Positions 14,596 through 23,114 of a stretch of DNA of 23,372 bases are shown one piece after another. Position 1 is the stretch's first letter; each line of letters starts with the position of its first letter. Origin of the DNA: Lachnospiraceae bacterium (GTDB lineage: Bacteria > Bacillota > Clostridia > Lachnospirales > Lachnospiraceae); contig DPJQ01000112.1 in assembly GCA_003542935.1 (NCBI GenBank), positions 1 through 23,372 of the forward strand. The letters are read 5' to 3'. Made by a program: the position numbers and the translations under genes. Below the pieces are notes generated by a model that was given only the letters and a program-made list of their open reading frames with translations, was not told where the DNA came from and did no database searches.

Positions 14596-15579
14596 TCAGC
14601 GAATTTCCCCGCTGAATTTTATACTATCCACCATAACGGCAAGAAAGATAATCACACCGCGGAATATCGTATACACATAGGCGGATGCCCCGATCATGGT
14701 CAGGCCATTGATGATCGCCTGCACCATAACGATACCGATGATTGCTCCCGGAAATACCCGGCCTTTGCCCCCAAAGAGGCTGGCTCCTCCGATAATCGAC
14801 GATGAAATAACCACAAACTCATCGCCCTGAGAAAAGTTCGGATTGATGACGCCCAGGTTGCAGGCGCTCAGCATACCCGCAATACCGCACAGGGTTCCGC
14901 AGATCATATAGGCAAACCACACAGTCCGCGGCCCGTTGATCCCCATCTTGTTGGCCCCCTGCAGGTTATTTCCGCAGGCATAAAGCTGACGGCCAAACTG
15001 CGTACAGGTCAGCACGATATGGGCAATAATCACGACCGCCAGAAAGATGAAGACAAAAGCGGATATTCCCAGAAATTTCGCGCTGGCCAGCCCCATAACC
15101 TTGTTATCCAGAAACATCATCTGCTGGTTTGTGAGAAACAGGGCCATGCCTCTGGCTACGGAGTAGGTTGCCAGCGTCACAATGAAGGGAACGATCTTGA
15201 CTTTCGTGACAAAGAAACCGTTGATCGCACCGATCACAAGTCCGCACAGGCAGGAGGCGATGAAACATACAATCAGCGGCATGCCCATATTATTCAGGAG
15301 TGTACCTCCCACCACCGCCGATATGTACATATTCATCGATACAGATATATCAATACCCGCCACGATCAGTACAAAAAACATACCGACACAGGCAATACCC
15401 AGCACGGAGGACGTCCTTAAGATCAGCAAAATATTACTGATCGTCAGAAAGTTGGGTTTCTGCACGGTAAAAAAGACAATCATAGCGGCCAGGATCACGT
15501 AAATACCGTAATCCATAAACAACTCCTTCGCCCTTTTCCCTTCCGCTGCCTTCCCGGCTCTTGCTGTAACTTTTTCCAT
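14596..15579 (-). CDS. Ribose-type ABC transporter permease (second permease)
   Basis: This 327-residue RbsC/BPD_transp_2 family permease has about eight to ten membrane helices. It shows the family motifs GIDISVSMNMYISAVVGG, GAINGFFVTKVKIVPFIVTLAT, FGRQLYACGNN and GGASLFGGKGRVFPGAI. It has a longer, Lys/Arg/Ala-rich cytoplasmic N-terminus than the first permease. ATG 15579 overlaps the ATPase stop by one base (TGATG) after GGAGG; a GTG one codon earlier is an alternative start. It differs in sequence from the permease at 17124, so the membrane part is probably a heterodimer. Confidence 0.9.
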   Translation of the reverse strand: MEKVTARAGKAAEGKRAKELFMDYGIYVILAAMIVFFTVQKPNFLTISNILLILRTSSVLGIACVGMFFVLIVAGIDISVSMNMYISAVVGGTLLNNMGMPLIVCFIASCLCGLVIGAINGFFVTKVKIVPFIVTLATYSVARGMALFLTNQQMMFLDNKVMGLASAKFLGISAFVFIFLAVVIIAHIVLTCTQFGRQLYACGNNLQGANKMGINGPRTVWFAYMICGTLCGIAGMLSACNLGVINPNFSQGDEFVVISSSIIGGASLFGGKGRVFPGAIIGIVMVQAIINGLTMIGASAYVYTIFRGVIIFLAVMVDSIKFSGEIR

Positions 15580-17090
15580 CACACGGCACCTCCTACAGCG
15601 TATTTCATAATCTCCTCCGCCGAGTAATCCTCGTCTTTGGTCAGTTCCCCGGTAAAGCGGTTATTATTCATCACAAGGATCCTGTCGCAGACGCCCATCA
15701 GCTCCTCCACCTCAGAGGAAACCATGATAACAGCGGATTTCTGTTTTGCCAGATCCTGAATGATCGTATATATTTCATATTTTGCGCCCACGTCCACACC
15801 CTTGGTAGGCTCATCCAACAGAAACACTCTCGGATCGGACAGCACCCATTTTGCAAATACTACCTTCTGCTGATTACCGCCGGACAATGTGCCCGCCGTC
15901 TGTTCATTGGGATCGAACGTCTTGATACGAAGCTCTTCTGTCATCTTCGCCGTGCTCTCCCTCTCTTTACCGGCATTCATAAAGAAACGGCCGTTTCCTT
16001 TTCTGTGGGATTTCAGGCTGGACAGCACGATATTTTCCCGCAGCGTCTTGGGCAGCAAAAGTCCCTCCTCGCGGCGGTTCTCCGTGATCAGCGCCATCCC
16101 GTTCTCAATACAGTTTTCCGGCTCCACCGGCTGAATCCGTTTTCCCCTGTAAATCACCTCGCCGGAACTCATCGGATCAAGGCCGAAAATACAGCGCAGA
16201 TATTCCGTCCGCCCCGCGCCCATCAGGCCGAAGATCCCCACGATCTCCCCTTCGCGTACACTCAGGCTCACTTTGTCAAAACGGCCTTCCTGACAGATAT
16301 CCTTTGTCTCAAAAACCACCTCGCCGATGGTCTTTTCGCATGTGGGATAAATGTTCGTCAGCTCCCGGCCCACCATTTCTTTAATAATGGTGGCAGCGTC
16401 TGCCTCACTGGTCTTCCGCTGGGATATGATCTCACCGTCCCGGAGCACGGCGATCTCGTCCGTGTGGGTAAATACATCCTCCAGAATATGGGATATAAAA
16501 ATAATGGATTTTCCCTGCTCCTTCATTTTATTGATAATCCCAAACAGTTTCTCCTTCTCCGTGTTGGACAGGGAAGTTGTGGGCTCGTCAAAAATGATGA
16601 TTTTCGCCTCCGCCATGATGGATTTTGTGATTTCCACCAGCTGGCGCTGGCCCATCGGCAGAGAAGCGATAATCGTTTCCGGTGATATCTCTTCTGCCCC
16701 GACTTCCTTCAGTTTTTCTTCCACCGTCCTGCGCATTTCCCGTCGGTTTACAATTCCCAGTTTATTTTTGGGCATATCCGTAATGAACAGGTTCTCCGTC
16801 ACACTCAGGTTGGTAAAAAGGTTCAGCTCCTGCTGTACAAACGCGATCCCCGACGCACCGGCGTCCTTGGGGCTCGCAGGTGTATATTCTTTTCCGTCCA
16901 GAAATATTTCCCCGCTGTTTTTCTGGTAAATACCACCCAGCACGTTCATCATGGTAGATTTTCCCGCACCGTTCTCGCCCACCAGACCCAGGGTATGCCC
17001 CTTTTTCAGCGTAAGAGTGATATCCTTCAGCACCTGAACATCGCCAAAGGATTTCGTAATATGTTTTAACTCCAATGCAATTTCACTCAT
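15579..17090 (-). CDS. Ribose-type ABC transporter ATPase (RbsA family, two ABC domains)
   Basis: This 503-residue protein has two fused nucleotide-binding domains, as in RbsA/AlsA/MglA. The first has Walker A GENGAGKST (38-46), signature LPMGQRQLVEI and Walker B IIFDEPTTSLS. The second has the degenerate Walker A GLMGAGRTE, usual in this family, with LSGGNQQKVVFAKW and FLLDEPTKGVDVGAK. It powers sugar import on the cytoplasmic side of the membrane. The start follows AGGAG. It lies between the two permease genes, 33 nt after the first and overlapping the second. Confidence 0.95.
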   Translation of the reverse strand: MSEIALELKHITKSFGDVQVLKDITLTLKKGHTLGLVGENGAGKSTMMNVLGGIYQKNSGEIFLDGKEYTPASPKDAGASGIAFVQQELNLFTNLSVTENLFITDMPKNKLGIVNRREMRRTVEEKLKEVGAEEISPETIIASLPMGQRQLVEITKSIMAEAKIIIFDEPTTSLSNTEKEKLFGIINKMKEQGKSIIFISHILEDVFTHTDEIAVLRDGEIISQRKTSEADAATIIKEMVGRELTNIYPTCEKTIGEVVFETKDICQEGRFDKVSLSVREGEIVGIFGLMGAGRTEYLRCIFGLDPMSSGEVIYRGKRIQPVEPENCIENGMALITENRREEGLLLPKTLRENIVLSSLKSHRKGNGRFFMNAGKERESTAKMTEELRIKTFDPNEQTAGTLSGGNQQKVVFAKWVLSDPRVFLLDEPTKGVDVGAKYEIYTIIQDLAKQKSAVIMVSSEVEELMGVCDRILVMNNNRFTGELTKDEDYSAEEIMKYAVGGAV

Positions 17091-17123
17091 CTGTGCTCAC
17101 TCCTAATTTGAACTCTCCGCGTG

Positions 17124-18089
17124 CTACCTCGCTGCCTTTCTCTCCATACGGATCAGGTCAATGCTGGCAGCCACCAGAATGATAAGGCCTTTGATCAAAG
17201 TGATAAAGTAGTAGGGGATGCCGAGAATATTCAGAACGCTGTCGATCATATTGATCAGAAGCGCACCCATAACCGTATTGGCAATCTTTCCCCGTCCACC
17301 GGCCGGGCTGGTGCCGCCTACAATAATACTTCCCATGATATCGTTAAACATAGTGGCACCATAGTTCACAGAACCACTCTGCATATAAGCCAGCATCACA
17401 ATACCGGCAATACCGGCGCATATGCCGCTCAGGACATAAGCTTTGAAGATCGTCTTACGCGGAGAGACTCCGGAAATCAGAGCCGCCTTGTGGTTCGTAC
17501 CCACCGCATAGAGCTGCCTGCCAAACAGCGTCTTCGTGGTAATGACATGCATGACTACAGCCACACCGATGGCAACGATCAGCAGATAGGGGAAAATGAA
17601 AATGCTTCCCTTTCCAAATTTGGCAAAAGCCGACGGCATACCGGTGACGGATGCGCCGCCCGTATAGACTACCGCCAGTCCGTTGACGATCATCTGAGTG
17701 GCCATGGTAACGATAAAAGATGGCATCTTAAAGGTCGTGATGGAAAAGCCGTTGATGATTCCGAATCCCAGGCCCAGCAGCACCATGACCAGAAGCCCGA
17801 GAAACAACGCTCCCGCCGATCCCCCCAGAGGTCCTTTCGTACTCATGATCGATCCTCCGACCACTGTCGTCAGCGCGAGAAGGGCCGTACTGGTAAAATC
17901 AACGCCGCCGTTCAAAACCGTAAGATGCACGCCGCAGGCCAGGATGATCAACACACAGCCCTGGCTCAACAGACGTTCCAACGCAGCGAGGTTTGCGAAT
18001 CCCGGGACGAAAATCAGCGCAGCGATGAAAAAGACTGCTACAAACCAGTAGATCGCATCAATTGATTTCAATTTTTTTAGTGTATTCAC
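17124..18089 (-). CDS. Ribose-type ABC transporter permease (first permease)
   Basis: This 321-residue RbsC-family permease has about eight to ten membrane helices and motifs GGVDFTSTALLALTTVVGG, GIINGFSITTFKMPSFIVTMAT, FGRQLYAVGTN and GGTSPAGGRGKIANTVMGA. The start is GTG at 18087-18089, preceded by AAGGTGGG; no ATG is suitably placed. It is 127 nt downstream of the binding-protein gene, with a strong hairpin between. It is probably the partner of the permease at 14596. Confidence 0.9.
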   Translation of the reverse strand: MNTLKKLKSIDAIYWFVAVFFIAALIFVPGFANLAALERLLSQGCVLIILACGVHLTVLNGGVDFTSTALLALTTVVGGSIMSTKGPLGGSAGALFLGLLVMVLLGLGFGIINGFSITTFKMPSFIVTMATQMIVNGLAVVYTGGASVTGMPSAFAKFGKGSIFIFPYLLIVAIGVAVVMHVITTKTLFGRQLYAVGTNHKAALISGVSPRKTIFKAYVLSGICAGIAGIVMLAYMQSGSVNYGATMFNDIMGSIIVGGTSPAGGRGKIANTVMGALLINMIDSVLNILGIPYYFITLIKGLIILVAASIDLIRMERKAAR

Positions 18090-18115
18090 GTTCTAACCCA
18101 CCTTGTTTAATAAGG

Positions 18116-18143
18116 GATTGGGCAGATTTCCATCTGCCCAATC
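18116..18143 (-). other. Intercistronic hairpin between binding-protein and permease genes
   Basis: A perfect 12-bp stem (18116-18127 with 18132-18143) closes a 4-nt loop that reads GGAA on the minus strand, a GNRA-type tetraloop. Only a weak T stretch follows. A smaller 5-bp hairpin followed by five T lies just upstream on that strand (18160-18179). Such elements after binding-protein genes commonly stabilise the upstream mRNA or cause partial termination, giving more lipoprotein than membrane components. Confidence 0.7.
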
Positions 18144-18216
18144 GAAATACCTCAGTATACAAAAAGCTGTCAGTGACAGGATCTGTCTTCCCATCCTGCC
18201 TCAGGCCTACAGGTCA

Positions 18217-19344
18217 TCAATAACCCGTGAAGTCCGCATACTCAGACTCAATATTCTGGGAGCTGACCTCGAAACCAGCGTCGGTATAATCCTGGGCCTC
18301 TTTTCCTGCGGCAGCGTCCACAGCGGCCTGCACACAGAGTTTAGCCTGGTTTGTAGCGTCCTGAACGGATACCACATCCACATAACCCTCACGGATAGCG
18401 TCCACAGCATCGGCGGCACCGTCAAAGGTCACCAGCGTAATATGGCCATCTTCACCCACTTTAGCATATTTGTCGAGCTGCTGCAGACCGGAAATGATGG
18501 ACGGAAGCAGGGCATCGGAGGGGCTGAAAATGAAGTTCACAGTATCGTCTGCGGAGAAAGTATTCTGTACACCGGCCAGAGCCTGATCACCTTTCCACTC
18601 TGTCGGAACTGTGGAAACCAGTTCAAACATGTCGGGATACTCAGCGATGGTCTCCTCAAAGCCTTCCTGACGGGCAATAGCATTTACGTCTGTCAGGGAG
18701 CCTACCAGCTCCAGGCAGCGATATTTGGTGCCTTCCGGCGTGATGGACACAATGTACTCGATCTCGCGTTTTACCATAGCTTTGTTATCACTGGAGATGG
18801 TTGCATATACTTCGCAGCCCTCGCCGGCAGCACGGTTAGCCATGATAACCGGGATATTGGCCTCATTACACTCCTGGATAGCGGACACTACAGCCTCGCC
18901 GTCAGCCGGTGCGATGATGATGGCGTCCACACCCTGGGAAATGAAATCCTCGATCTGCTGATTCTGTTTCTGCACGTCGTTTTCTGCCACGGACTCCGTA
19001 TAGGTAACGCCCAGGCTCTCACACTCTGCCTTGATGGTGTTCTGGTACTCGGCCCACATCTGGGACTCAATCGCACACCATGAAACGCCGATGGTGATAT
19101 CGGAAGCCTCTGCGCCTGCCTCGGAAGCTGCGCTCACTGCGGACTCTACCGCTGAAGATGCTTCAGACGCTGCACTGGAGGGTTCTTCCGGAGCGGATGA
19201 CGCCTCGGGAGCCGCTGATGACTTGGGCTCGGAAGCCGGAGCTGCACTGCTGCTGGATCCGCCGCCTCCGCAGCCGACCATGCTGATCGCCATAACACTC
19301 GCCATAGCGATGCCAAAAGCTTTTCTCAACATTTCTTTTTTCAT
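18217..19344 (-). CDS. Sugar-binding lipoprotein of the ABC transporter (RbsB family)
   Basis: This 375-residue protein has a lipoprotein signal peptide with the lipobox ending at Cys25 (SMVGC) and a Ser/Ala/Glu/Pro-rich linker to about residue 81. A periplasmic-binding domain of the ribose/galactose type (Peripla_BP_4) follows. Recognisable parts are ITIGVSW, IEDFISQGVDAIIIAPADGEAV, IPVIMANRAA, and DAIREGYVDVVSVQ with QAKLCVQAAVDAA near the end. It would be anchored outside the membrane and deliver a sugar to the downstream permeases; allose or allulose is inferred from the divergent genes. The start follows AAAAGGAG with a 9-nt spacer. A TATAAA box lies in the 73-nt gap after the kinase gene, but its -35 is poor. 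Confidence 0.93.
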   Translation of the reverse strand: MKKEMLRKAFGIAMASVMAISMVGCGGGGSSSSAAPASEPKSSAAPEASSAPEEPSSAASEASSAVESAVSAASEAGAEASDITIGVSWCAIESQMWAEYQNTIKAECESLGVTYTESVAENDVQKQNQQIEDFISQGVDAIIIAPADGEAVVSAIQECNEANIPVIMANRAAGEGCEVYATISSDNKAMVKREIEYIVSITPEGTKYRCLELVGSLTDVNAIARQEGFEETIAEYPDMFELVSTVPTEWKGDQALAGVQNTFSADDTVNFIFSPSDALLPSIISGLQQLDKYAKVGEDGHITLVTFDGAADAVDAIREGYVDVVSVQDATNQAKLCVQAAVDAAAGKEAQDYTDAGFEVSSQNIESEYADFTGY

Positions 19345-19417
19345 TTTGTTTTACTCCTTTTGTTTTATTCATTAATGGCTCGCGCCAAATAATGTCTCAC
19401 TTTATACAGTATCCCTG

Positions 19418-20347
19418 TTACAGCTTCTCAATATGTACACGGTTTTTTAAATCCAACGCCCGCTCCAGTTCAAAACCCACGGTACTGTTAGATTCCGCCG
19501 TCGCAGAGGATACCGCCGCCGCGTAGGCCAGAGTTTCCGTAAAAGGCAGGCCCTGATCAAACCCATAGGCCATACCGCTCAGGAAAGCATCCCCACAACC
19601 GATCGTATTGATCACCCGCACTTCCATGGGATGAATACGGTACAGCTCCTCCTGATACCACACATAGGATCCTCTGCCGCCGCAGGTAACGGCGATACAT
19701 TCGATTCCCATACCGGCCAGTTCGGCAATCCCTTCCCGTACGGCCTGATCCGACTCAATCCGCCTTCCCAGGATCTGTCCCAGCTCATCCTCATTCGGCT
19801 TGATCATATAGGGTTTCCTTTTCAGGCTTTCGATCAGATTCTCGGAGCTGGAATCCAGCAAAAACCGGACATTCCTGTCGGCAAACCGATCCATTACTTC
19901 TATATAAAATAGAGGAATCTCTGTATTGGACGCATCACCGGACAGCACCAGTATATCGCCCGGCTTCACCGCCCTGTCCATTTTTTCCAGAAGAGCTTCG
20001 CATTCTTCCCGGGTGATCATCTTCCCTCTCTCACTCAAGAGGGTGCAGCACCCGTTTTCCTCCACCACAGCATAGTTGACCCGGGAGTTGCCGGAGGGAT
20101 AATGCAGAAAGCCGAGATCAATATACTCATTCTTTAACTTTTCTTCGATCCGTAAGCCTGTCTCACCAAAATCAATACCGAATGCTCTGTTTTCGCACTG
20201 CAGGATACCCAGATTCACAGACACATGGGTTCCTTTGCCGCCCAGCGCATCCATCTGTTTCCGGATCCGATTTGTGTTGCCCCGGGAGAACCCCTCCAGG
20301 TAGATCATCCGATCCATGGCAGGATTAATGGTCAGTGTACATATCAT
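19418..20347 (-). CDS. PfkB-family hexose-phosphate kinase (FruK/LacC type)
   Basis: This 309-residue protein matches the 1-phosphofructokinase/tagatose-6-phosphate kinase branch of PfkB sugar kinases. TINPAMDRM opens the protein, the substrate-site ALGGKG follows (near 34-39), and the anion-hole and catalytic base motif is INTIGCGDAFLSGM. The start (MICTLTINPAMD) follows TTGGAGAG; six extra upstream codons are rejected. It heads the transporter genes and diverges from the allose-type kinase and epimerase genes. Phosphorylating fructose-6-phosphate made by AlsE, or tagatose-6-phosphate, is plausible; the exact substrate cannot be read from sequence. Confidence 0.88.
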   Translation of the reverse strand: MICTLTINPAMDRMIYLEGFSRGNTNRIRKQMDALGGKGTHVSVNLGILQCENRAFGIDFGETGLRIEEKLKNEYIDLGFLHYPSGNSRVNYAVVEENGCCTLLSERGKMITREECEALLEKMDRAVKPGDILVLSGDASNTEIPLFYIEVMDRFADRNVRFLLDSSSENLIESLKRKPYMIKPNEDELGQILGRRIESDQAVREGIAELAGMGIECIAVTCGGRGSYVWYQEELYRIHPMEVRVINTIGCGDAFLSGMAYGFDQGLPFTETLAYAAAVSSATAESNSTVGFELERALDLKNRVHIEKL

Positions 20348-20364
20348 GCTCTCTCTCCAATACA

Positions 20365-20415
20365 CAAAAGTAAAATTTTGGCATTTCCTTATTTATTCAT
20401 CTGATTTTACTTTTG
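20365..20415. promoter_or_regulatory. Perfect 12-bp inverted repeat in the divergent control region
   Basis: CAAAAGTAAAAT (20365-20376) and its exact reverse complement ATTTTACTTTTG (20404-20415) are separated by 27 nt, with arm centres 39 bp apart. The element lies 18 nt upstream of the kinase start on one side and before the ROK kinase on the other. It could be a paired operator for a shared regulator. Low-complexity sequence raises the chance of coincidence, but a perfect 12-bp match is notable. Confidence 0.5.
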
Positions 20416-20597
20416 TTTTTTCTGTTTTGTTTTCATTTTATTTTGTTTTGTTGGGTATATTCTAATGGTTTTTTTCTGTTTTTGCAACTGTTTTTGTTTT
20501 ATTTCTTTATTTTTGGGATGTTTGGACATTTTTTTTAATTTTCTTTGTGTAATTCCTATAATAATTGGATTTGTCTTGTTTTTATCTGCGTTTAATA

Positions 20598-20626
20598 TTG
20601 CTTTTTCTTTTGTTTTGTGCTATGAT
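20598..20626 (+). promoter_or_regulatory. Predicted promoter of the ROK kinase operon
   Basis: TTGCTT (20598-20603) and TATGAT (20621-20626) are 17 nt apart, with TG one base before the -10. Transcription would begin near 20633, just before the AAAGGAGG ribosome binding site at 20645-20652. Confidence 0.65.
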
Positions 20627-20662
20627 TCGGGTAAATTCGGATATAAAGGAGGCGGGGAACAG

Positions 20663-21583
20663 ATGGCGCACTCAGCCGCGGACCACAGGCAGTATATTAT
20701 AGGAATAGACATTGGCGGCACCAATTGCCGGATCGGAGGCATCTATCCGGATCTGGAGTTCGCCGGACAGGTAAAAAAATACAACAGCCGGACTCTTTTT
20801 CACACGGACGAACCCGAAAAGGTCCTGATCGGGATTATCGACGACTTCATCCGGGCCAATCCGGAAGGGGCGCCCGCCGGTATCTGCATCGGTTTCCCCG
20901 GCACTGTGAATAAAGCGAAAGATACCGTTATTTCCTGTCCCAATCTTCTGGCCTTCACAAACCGGAATATCGCCGGGCCATTAGGAGAACGCTTCCATAT
21001 TCCCGTGGTGGCAGAGCACGACGTCCTGCTGCTGCTCTCTTATGATATGAAACTTCTGGGAATCGAGGATGCAGACTGTATCGTTTCCTTTTATCAAGGC
21101 ACTGGCCTGGGCAACGGCATCTACATACACGGCCGCTTTCTGGACGGAAAAAACGGAGTCAGCGGCGAATTGGGGCACATCCCTGTATATGGGAAAACCG
21201 ATCCCTGCCCCTGCGGAAATACGGGCTGTGCGGAGCTGTATTGTTCCGGCCGGGCTCTGGAACGTCTGCGGGATACTTTTTTCCCGGAAATTCCTTTGGA
21301 ATCCGTCTTTTCTTATTATGACAGCCGACCGCAGCTCCACGAATTTATCGACTGCATGGCCATGGCGTTCGCCACGGAGATCAATATCCTGGATCCCGAC
21401 TATATCATCCTGGCCGGGGGAGTCATTCAGATGAAAGATTTTCCCTGTGACGATCTGTGCCGCCGAATCCGCCATTACGCGCGCAAACCTTATCCCGCAC
21501 AGACGCTGTGCTTCAAAAAAGGTTCCAACCACCCATTCGCGGGTATTTTAGGCGCGGGGGTTTATATGTGGAATAGATTATAG
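20663..21583 (+). CDS. alsK: ROK-family sugar kinase, D-allose kinase-like
   Basis: This 306-residue ROK kinase has the ATP motif GIDIGGTN near the N-terminus, the catalytic Asp in VAEHDVLLLL, GELGHIPV, and the zinc motif CPCGNTGCAE. Several segments match E. coli AlsK as I remember it: IGFPGTVNK with ISCPNL, the NGVSGELGHIP region, CSGRALERL, and INILDPDYIILAGGVIQM with a following FPCDDL. ATP-dependent phosphorylation of D-allose to D-allose-6-phosphate is the best prediction, supported by the AlsE-type gene 23 nt downstream. ATG 20663 follows AAAGGAGG; a longer frame upstream is rejected as T-tract artefact. A generic glucokinase or other ROK specificity remains possible. Confidence 0.85.
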   Translation: MAHSAADHRQYIIGIDIGGTNCRIGGIYPDLEFAGQVKKYNSRTLFHTDEPEKVLIGIIDDFIRANPEGAPAGICIGFPGTVNKAKDTVISCPNLLAFTNRNIAGPLGERFHIPVVAEHDVLLLLSYDMKLLGIEDADCIVSFYQGTGLGNGIYIHGRFLDGKNGVSGELGHIPVYGKTDPCPCGNTGCAELYCSGRALERLRDTFFPEIPLESVFSYYDSRPQLHEFIDCMAMAFATEINILDPDYIILAGGVIQMKDFPCDDLCRRIRHYARKPYPAQTLCFKKGSNHPFAGILGAGVYMWNRL

Positions 21584-21606
21584 ACAAGTACAAGGAGGAA
21601 ACTGAC

Positions 21607-22269
21607 ATGAACAAAGTATCACCTTCCGTCATGTGTATCAACACGATGGAACTAAAAGAAAAAATTACCGCCCTTGACAAAGCGAATGTCGATCTCTACC
21701 ATATCGACGTTATGGACGGGCATTTCGTCCCCAACTTTTGTCTGAACGGATACATTATGAAAGATATCGCCGCTATCTCAAAAACACCCATGGATGTCCA
21801 TCTGATGGTCACCAATCCCACCGAATACATCGAGTATTTTGCGGAGTGCGGCGCAGCCTACATCACCATGCATCTGGAAACCCTGGTACACCCGATACGA
21901 GCTTTGAAGAAGATACGCGGGCTGGGTGTCAAAGCCGGCATCGCGATCAACCCCTCCACGGGCATCGACCGTCTGGCCTATATGCTGGATGACATTGACA
22001 TGGTTTGCATCATGACTGTGGAACCGGGGTTTGCAGGGCAGACACTGATCCCCGCCACTATAGACAAAATCACGGCCGTGCGTAAAATGTTCACCGATGC
22101 CGGAAAAGATGTGGAGATCATGGTGGACGGCCAGGTCAAAGAGACCACAGCGCCCAAACTGGTAGCTGCCGGAGCCAACATTTTAGTTGTGGGTACCTCG
22201 GGCCTGTTCAATGCATTTTCACCGGAGGAATATCCGAAGGTTATCCAGTTTTACCAGAACCTTGTGTAA
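21607..22269 (+). CDS. alsE: D-allulose-6-phosphate 3-epimerase
   Basis: This 220-residue TIM barrel belongs to the ribulose-phosphate 3-epimerase superfamily, and details point to AlsE. SPSVMCINTMELKEKI, YHIDVMDGHFVPNFCL and the C-terminal VGTSGLFN resemble E. coli AlsE more than Rpe, whose last motif is usually AGSSVF (as in the rpe gene of this window). Metal ligands are visible in HIDVMDG, DVHLMV and MVDG. It would convert D-allulose-6-phosphate to D-fructose-6-phosphate. The start follows AAGGAGG. It sits between the AlsK-like kinase and the cupin isomerase. Confidence 0.88.
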   Translation: MNKVSPSVMCINTMELKEKITALDKANVDLYHIDVMDGHFVPNFCLNGYIMKDIAAISKTPMDVHLMVTNPTEYIEYFAECGAAYITMHLETLVHPIRALKKIRGLGVKAGIAINPSTGIDRLAYMLDDIDMVCIMTVEPGFAGQTLIPATIDKITAVRKMFTDAGKDVEIMVDGQVKETTAPKLVAAGANILVVGTSGLFNAFSPEEYPKVIQFYQNLV

Positions 22270-22295
22270 TTTCAGATACGATTCAGGAGGCTATT

Positions 22296-23111
22296 ATGAA
22301 AGATTTATCTGCTGTTTTCGGAATGCCTGTTTCCCTTGACGAGTCTGCCGGCCTTTTAAAGAGCCGGGACGCGGAAGTGGCATGGGAGGATTATTCCCGC
22401 AAATTTTCAGACAAAATGCTGGGGCTGACGGCCGACCCGGCCTACCAGACCACCGATGACCCCTATTACGATTTTTACAAAGCCATCGAGAGAAATGCAG
22501 ACAGAGATGCGTTTTCCTCACGGGAGCTTCGTTACGATTCCACCGTCATTCTGCCGGGCACCGCAAACGGCGAGTGCAAAAAAACCGCCGGGCACTTCCA
22601 TCTGCCCATTCCCGGCAAGCCCTACAGCTTCCCGGAACTCTATCAGGTGATAAACGGTACGGCACTGTTTGTTATGCAGAAGGTGGACGATTATAGAAAA
22701 GAAGGAAAGATGCGGGCGGAAGATGTCCTGCTGGCAGAAGTACATGCCGGAGAAGCCATTGTCATCCCCCCCGACTACGGTCACTGCACCGTAAATATCT
22801 GCGACGAGACCATGGTTTTCATCAACCTGGTATCGGTAAACAGCAACAATTACTATGACAGCGTTAAAGACAGCCGCGGCATGAGCGTATATGTCTATAA
22901 GGATGGCAGCGGTTACCGGCTGGAAAAAAATCCCCGGTATGATTTCGCCTGCGAGCCGAAAGTCGTTGTACCCACAGAGAGTGATGCCCTGGGTATCCGA
23001 AAAGGTGTTTCCGTGTATACAGAATACCTGAAAAATCCGGATCTGTACGCCTATCTCAACGACCCGGAGGAAAAGGCGCCGCTGTTCTTTTCCCTGTTGA
23101 AGGATCTCTAA
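22296..23111 (+). CDS. Cupin-type glucose-6-phosphate isomerase
   Basis: This 271-residue protein matches the metal-dependent cupin phosphoglucose isomerase family (archaeal type), unrelated to the common Pgi. Metal ligands are visible in AGHFHLPIPGKP, FPELYQVINGTA and PPDYGHCTVN. It interconverts glucose-6-phosphate and fructose-6-phosphate. It is longer at both ends than the roughly 190-residue archaeal enzymes. The start follows AGGAGG with a 5-nt spacer, and it lies 26 nt after alsE. In context it would pass fructose-6-phosphate from AlsE towards glucose-6-phosphate, though action on another hexose phosphate is possible. Confidence 0.88.
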   Translation: MKDLSAVFGMPVSLDESAGLLKSRDAEVAWEDYSRKFSDKMLGLTADPAYQTTDDPYYDFYKAIERNADRDAFSSRELRYDSTVILPGTANGECKKTAGHFHLPIPGKPYSFPELYQVINGTALFVMQKVDDYRKEGKMRAEDVLLAEVHAGEAIVIPPDYGHCTVNICDETMVFINLVSVNSNNYYDSVKDSRGMSVYVYKDGSGYRLEKNPRYDFACEPKVVVPTESDALGIRKGVSVYTEYLKNPDLYAYLNDPEEKAPLFFSLLKDL

Positions 23112-23114
23112 GCC

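Larger units (their letters stand above)
20348..20662. other. T-rich divergent intergenic region
   Basis: This 315-nt gap holds no convincing gene. The plus strand of 20401-20580 is about 63% T by count (114 of 180), with repeated TTTTG words, unlike the GC-richer flanks. It contains the 12-bp inverted repeat and the ROK kinase promoter. An open frame through it, continuous with the ROK gene, encodes only a Phe/Leu/Ile string produced by the T tract. Confidence 0.7.

Noticed and set aside
17121..19083. Two long plus-strand open frames opposite the first permease and the binding protein
   Set aside because: Composition is low-complexity (His, Gln, Arg, Asp rich), no ribosome binding sites are well placed, and the opposite strand encodes well-defined transporter proteins.
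20465..20662. Hydrophobic N-terminal extension of the ROK kinase
   Set aside because: The Phe/Leu/Ile-rich stretch comes from the T tract. The promoter at 20598-20626 and AAAGGAGG at 20645-20652 place the start at 20663, where ROK homology begins.
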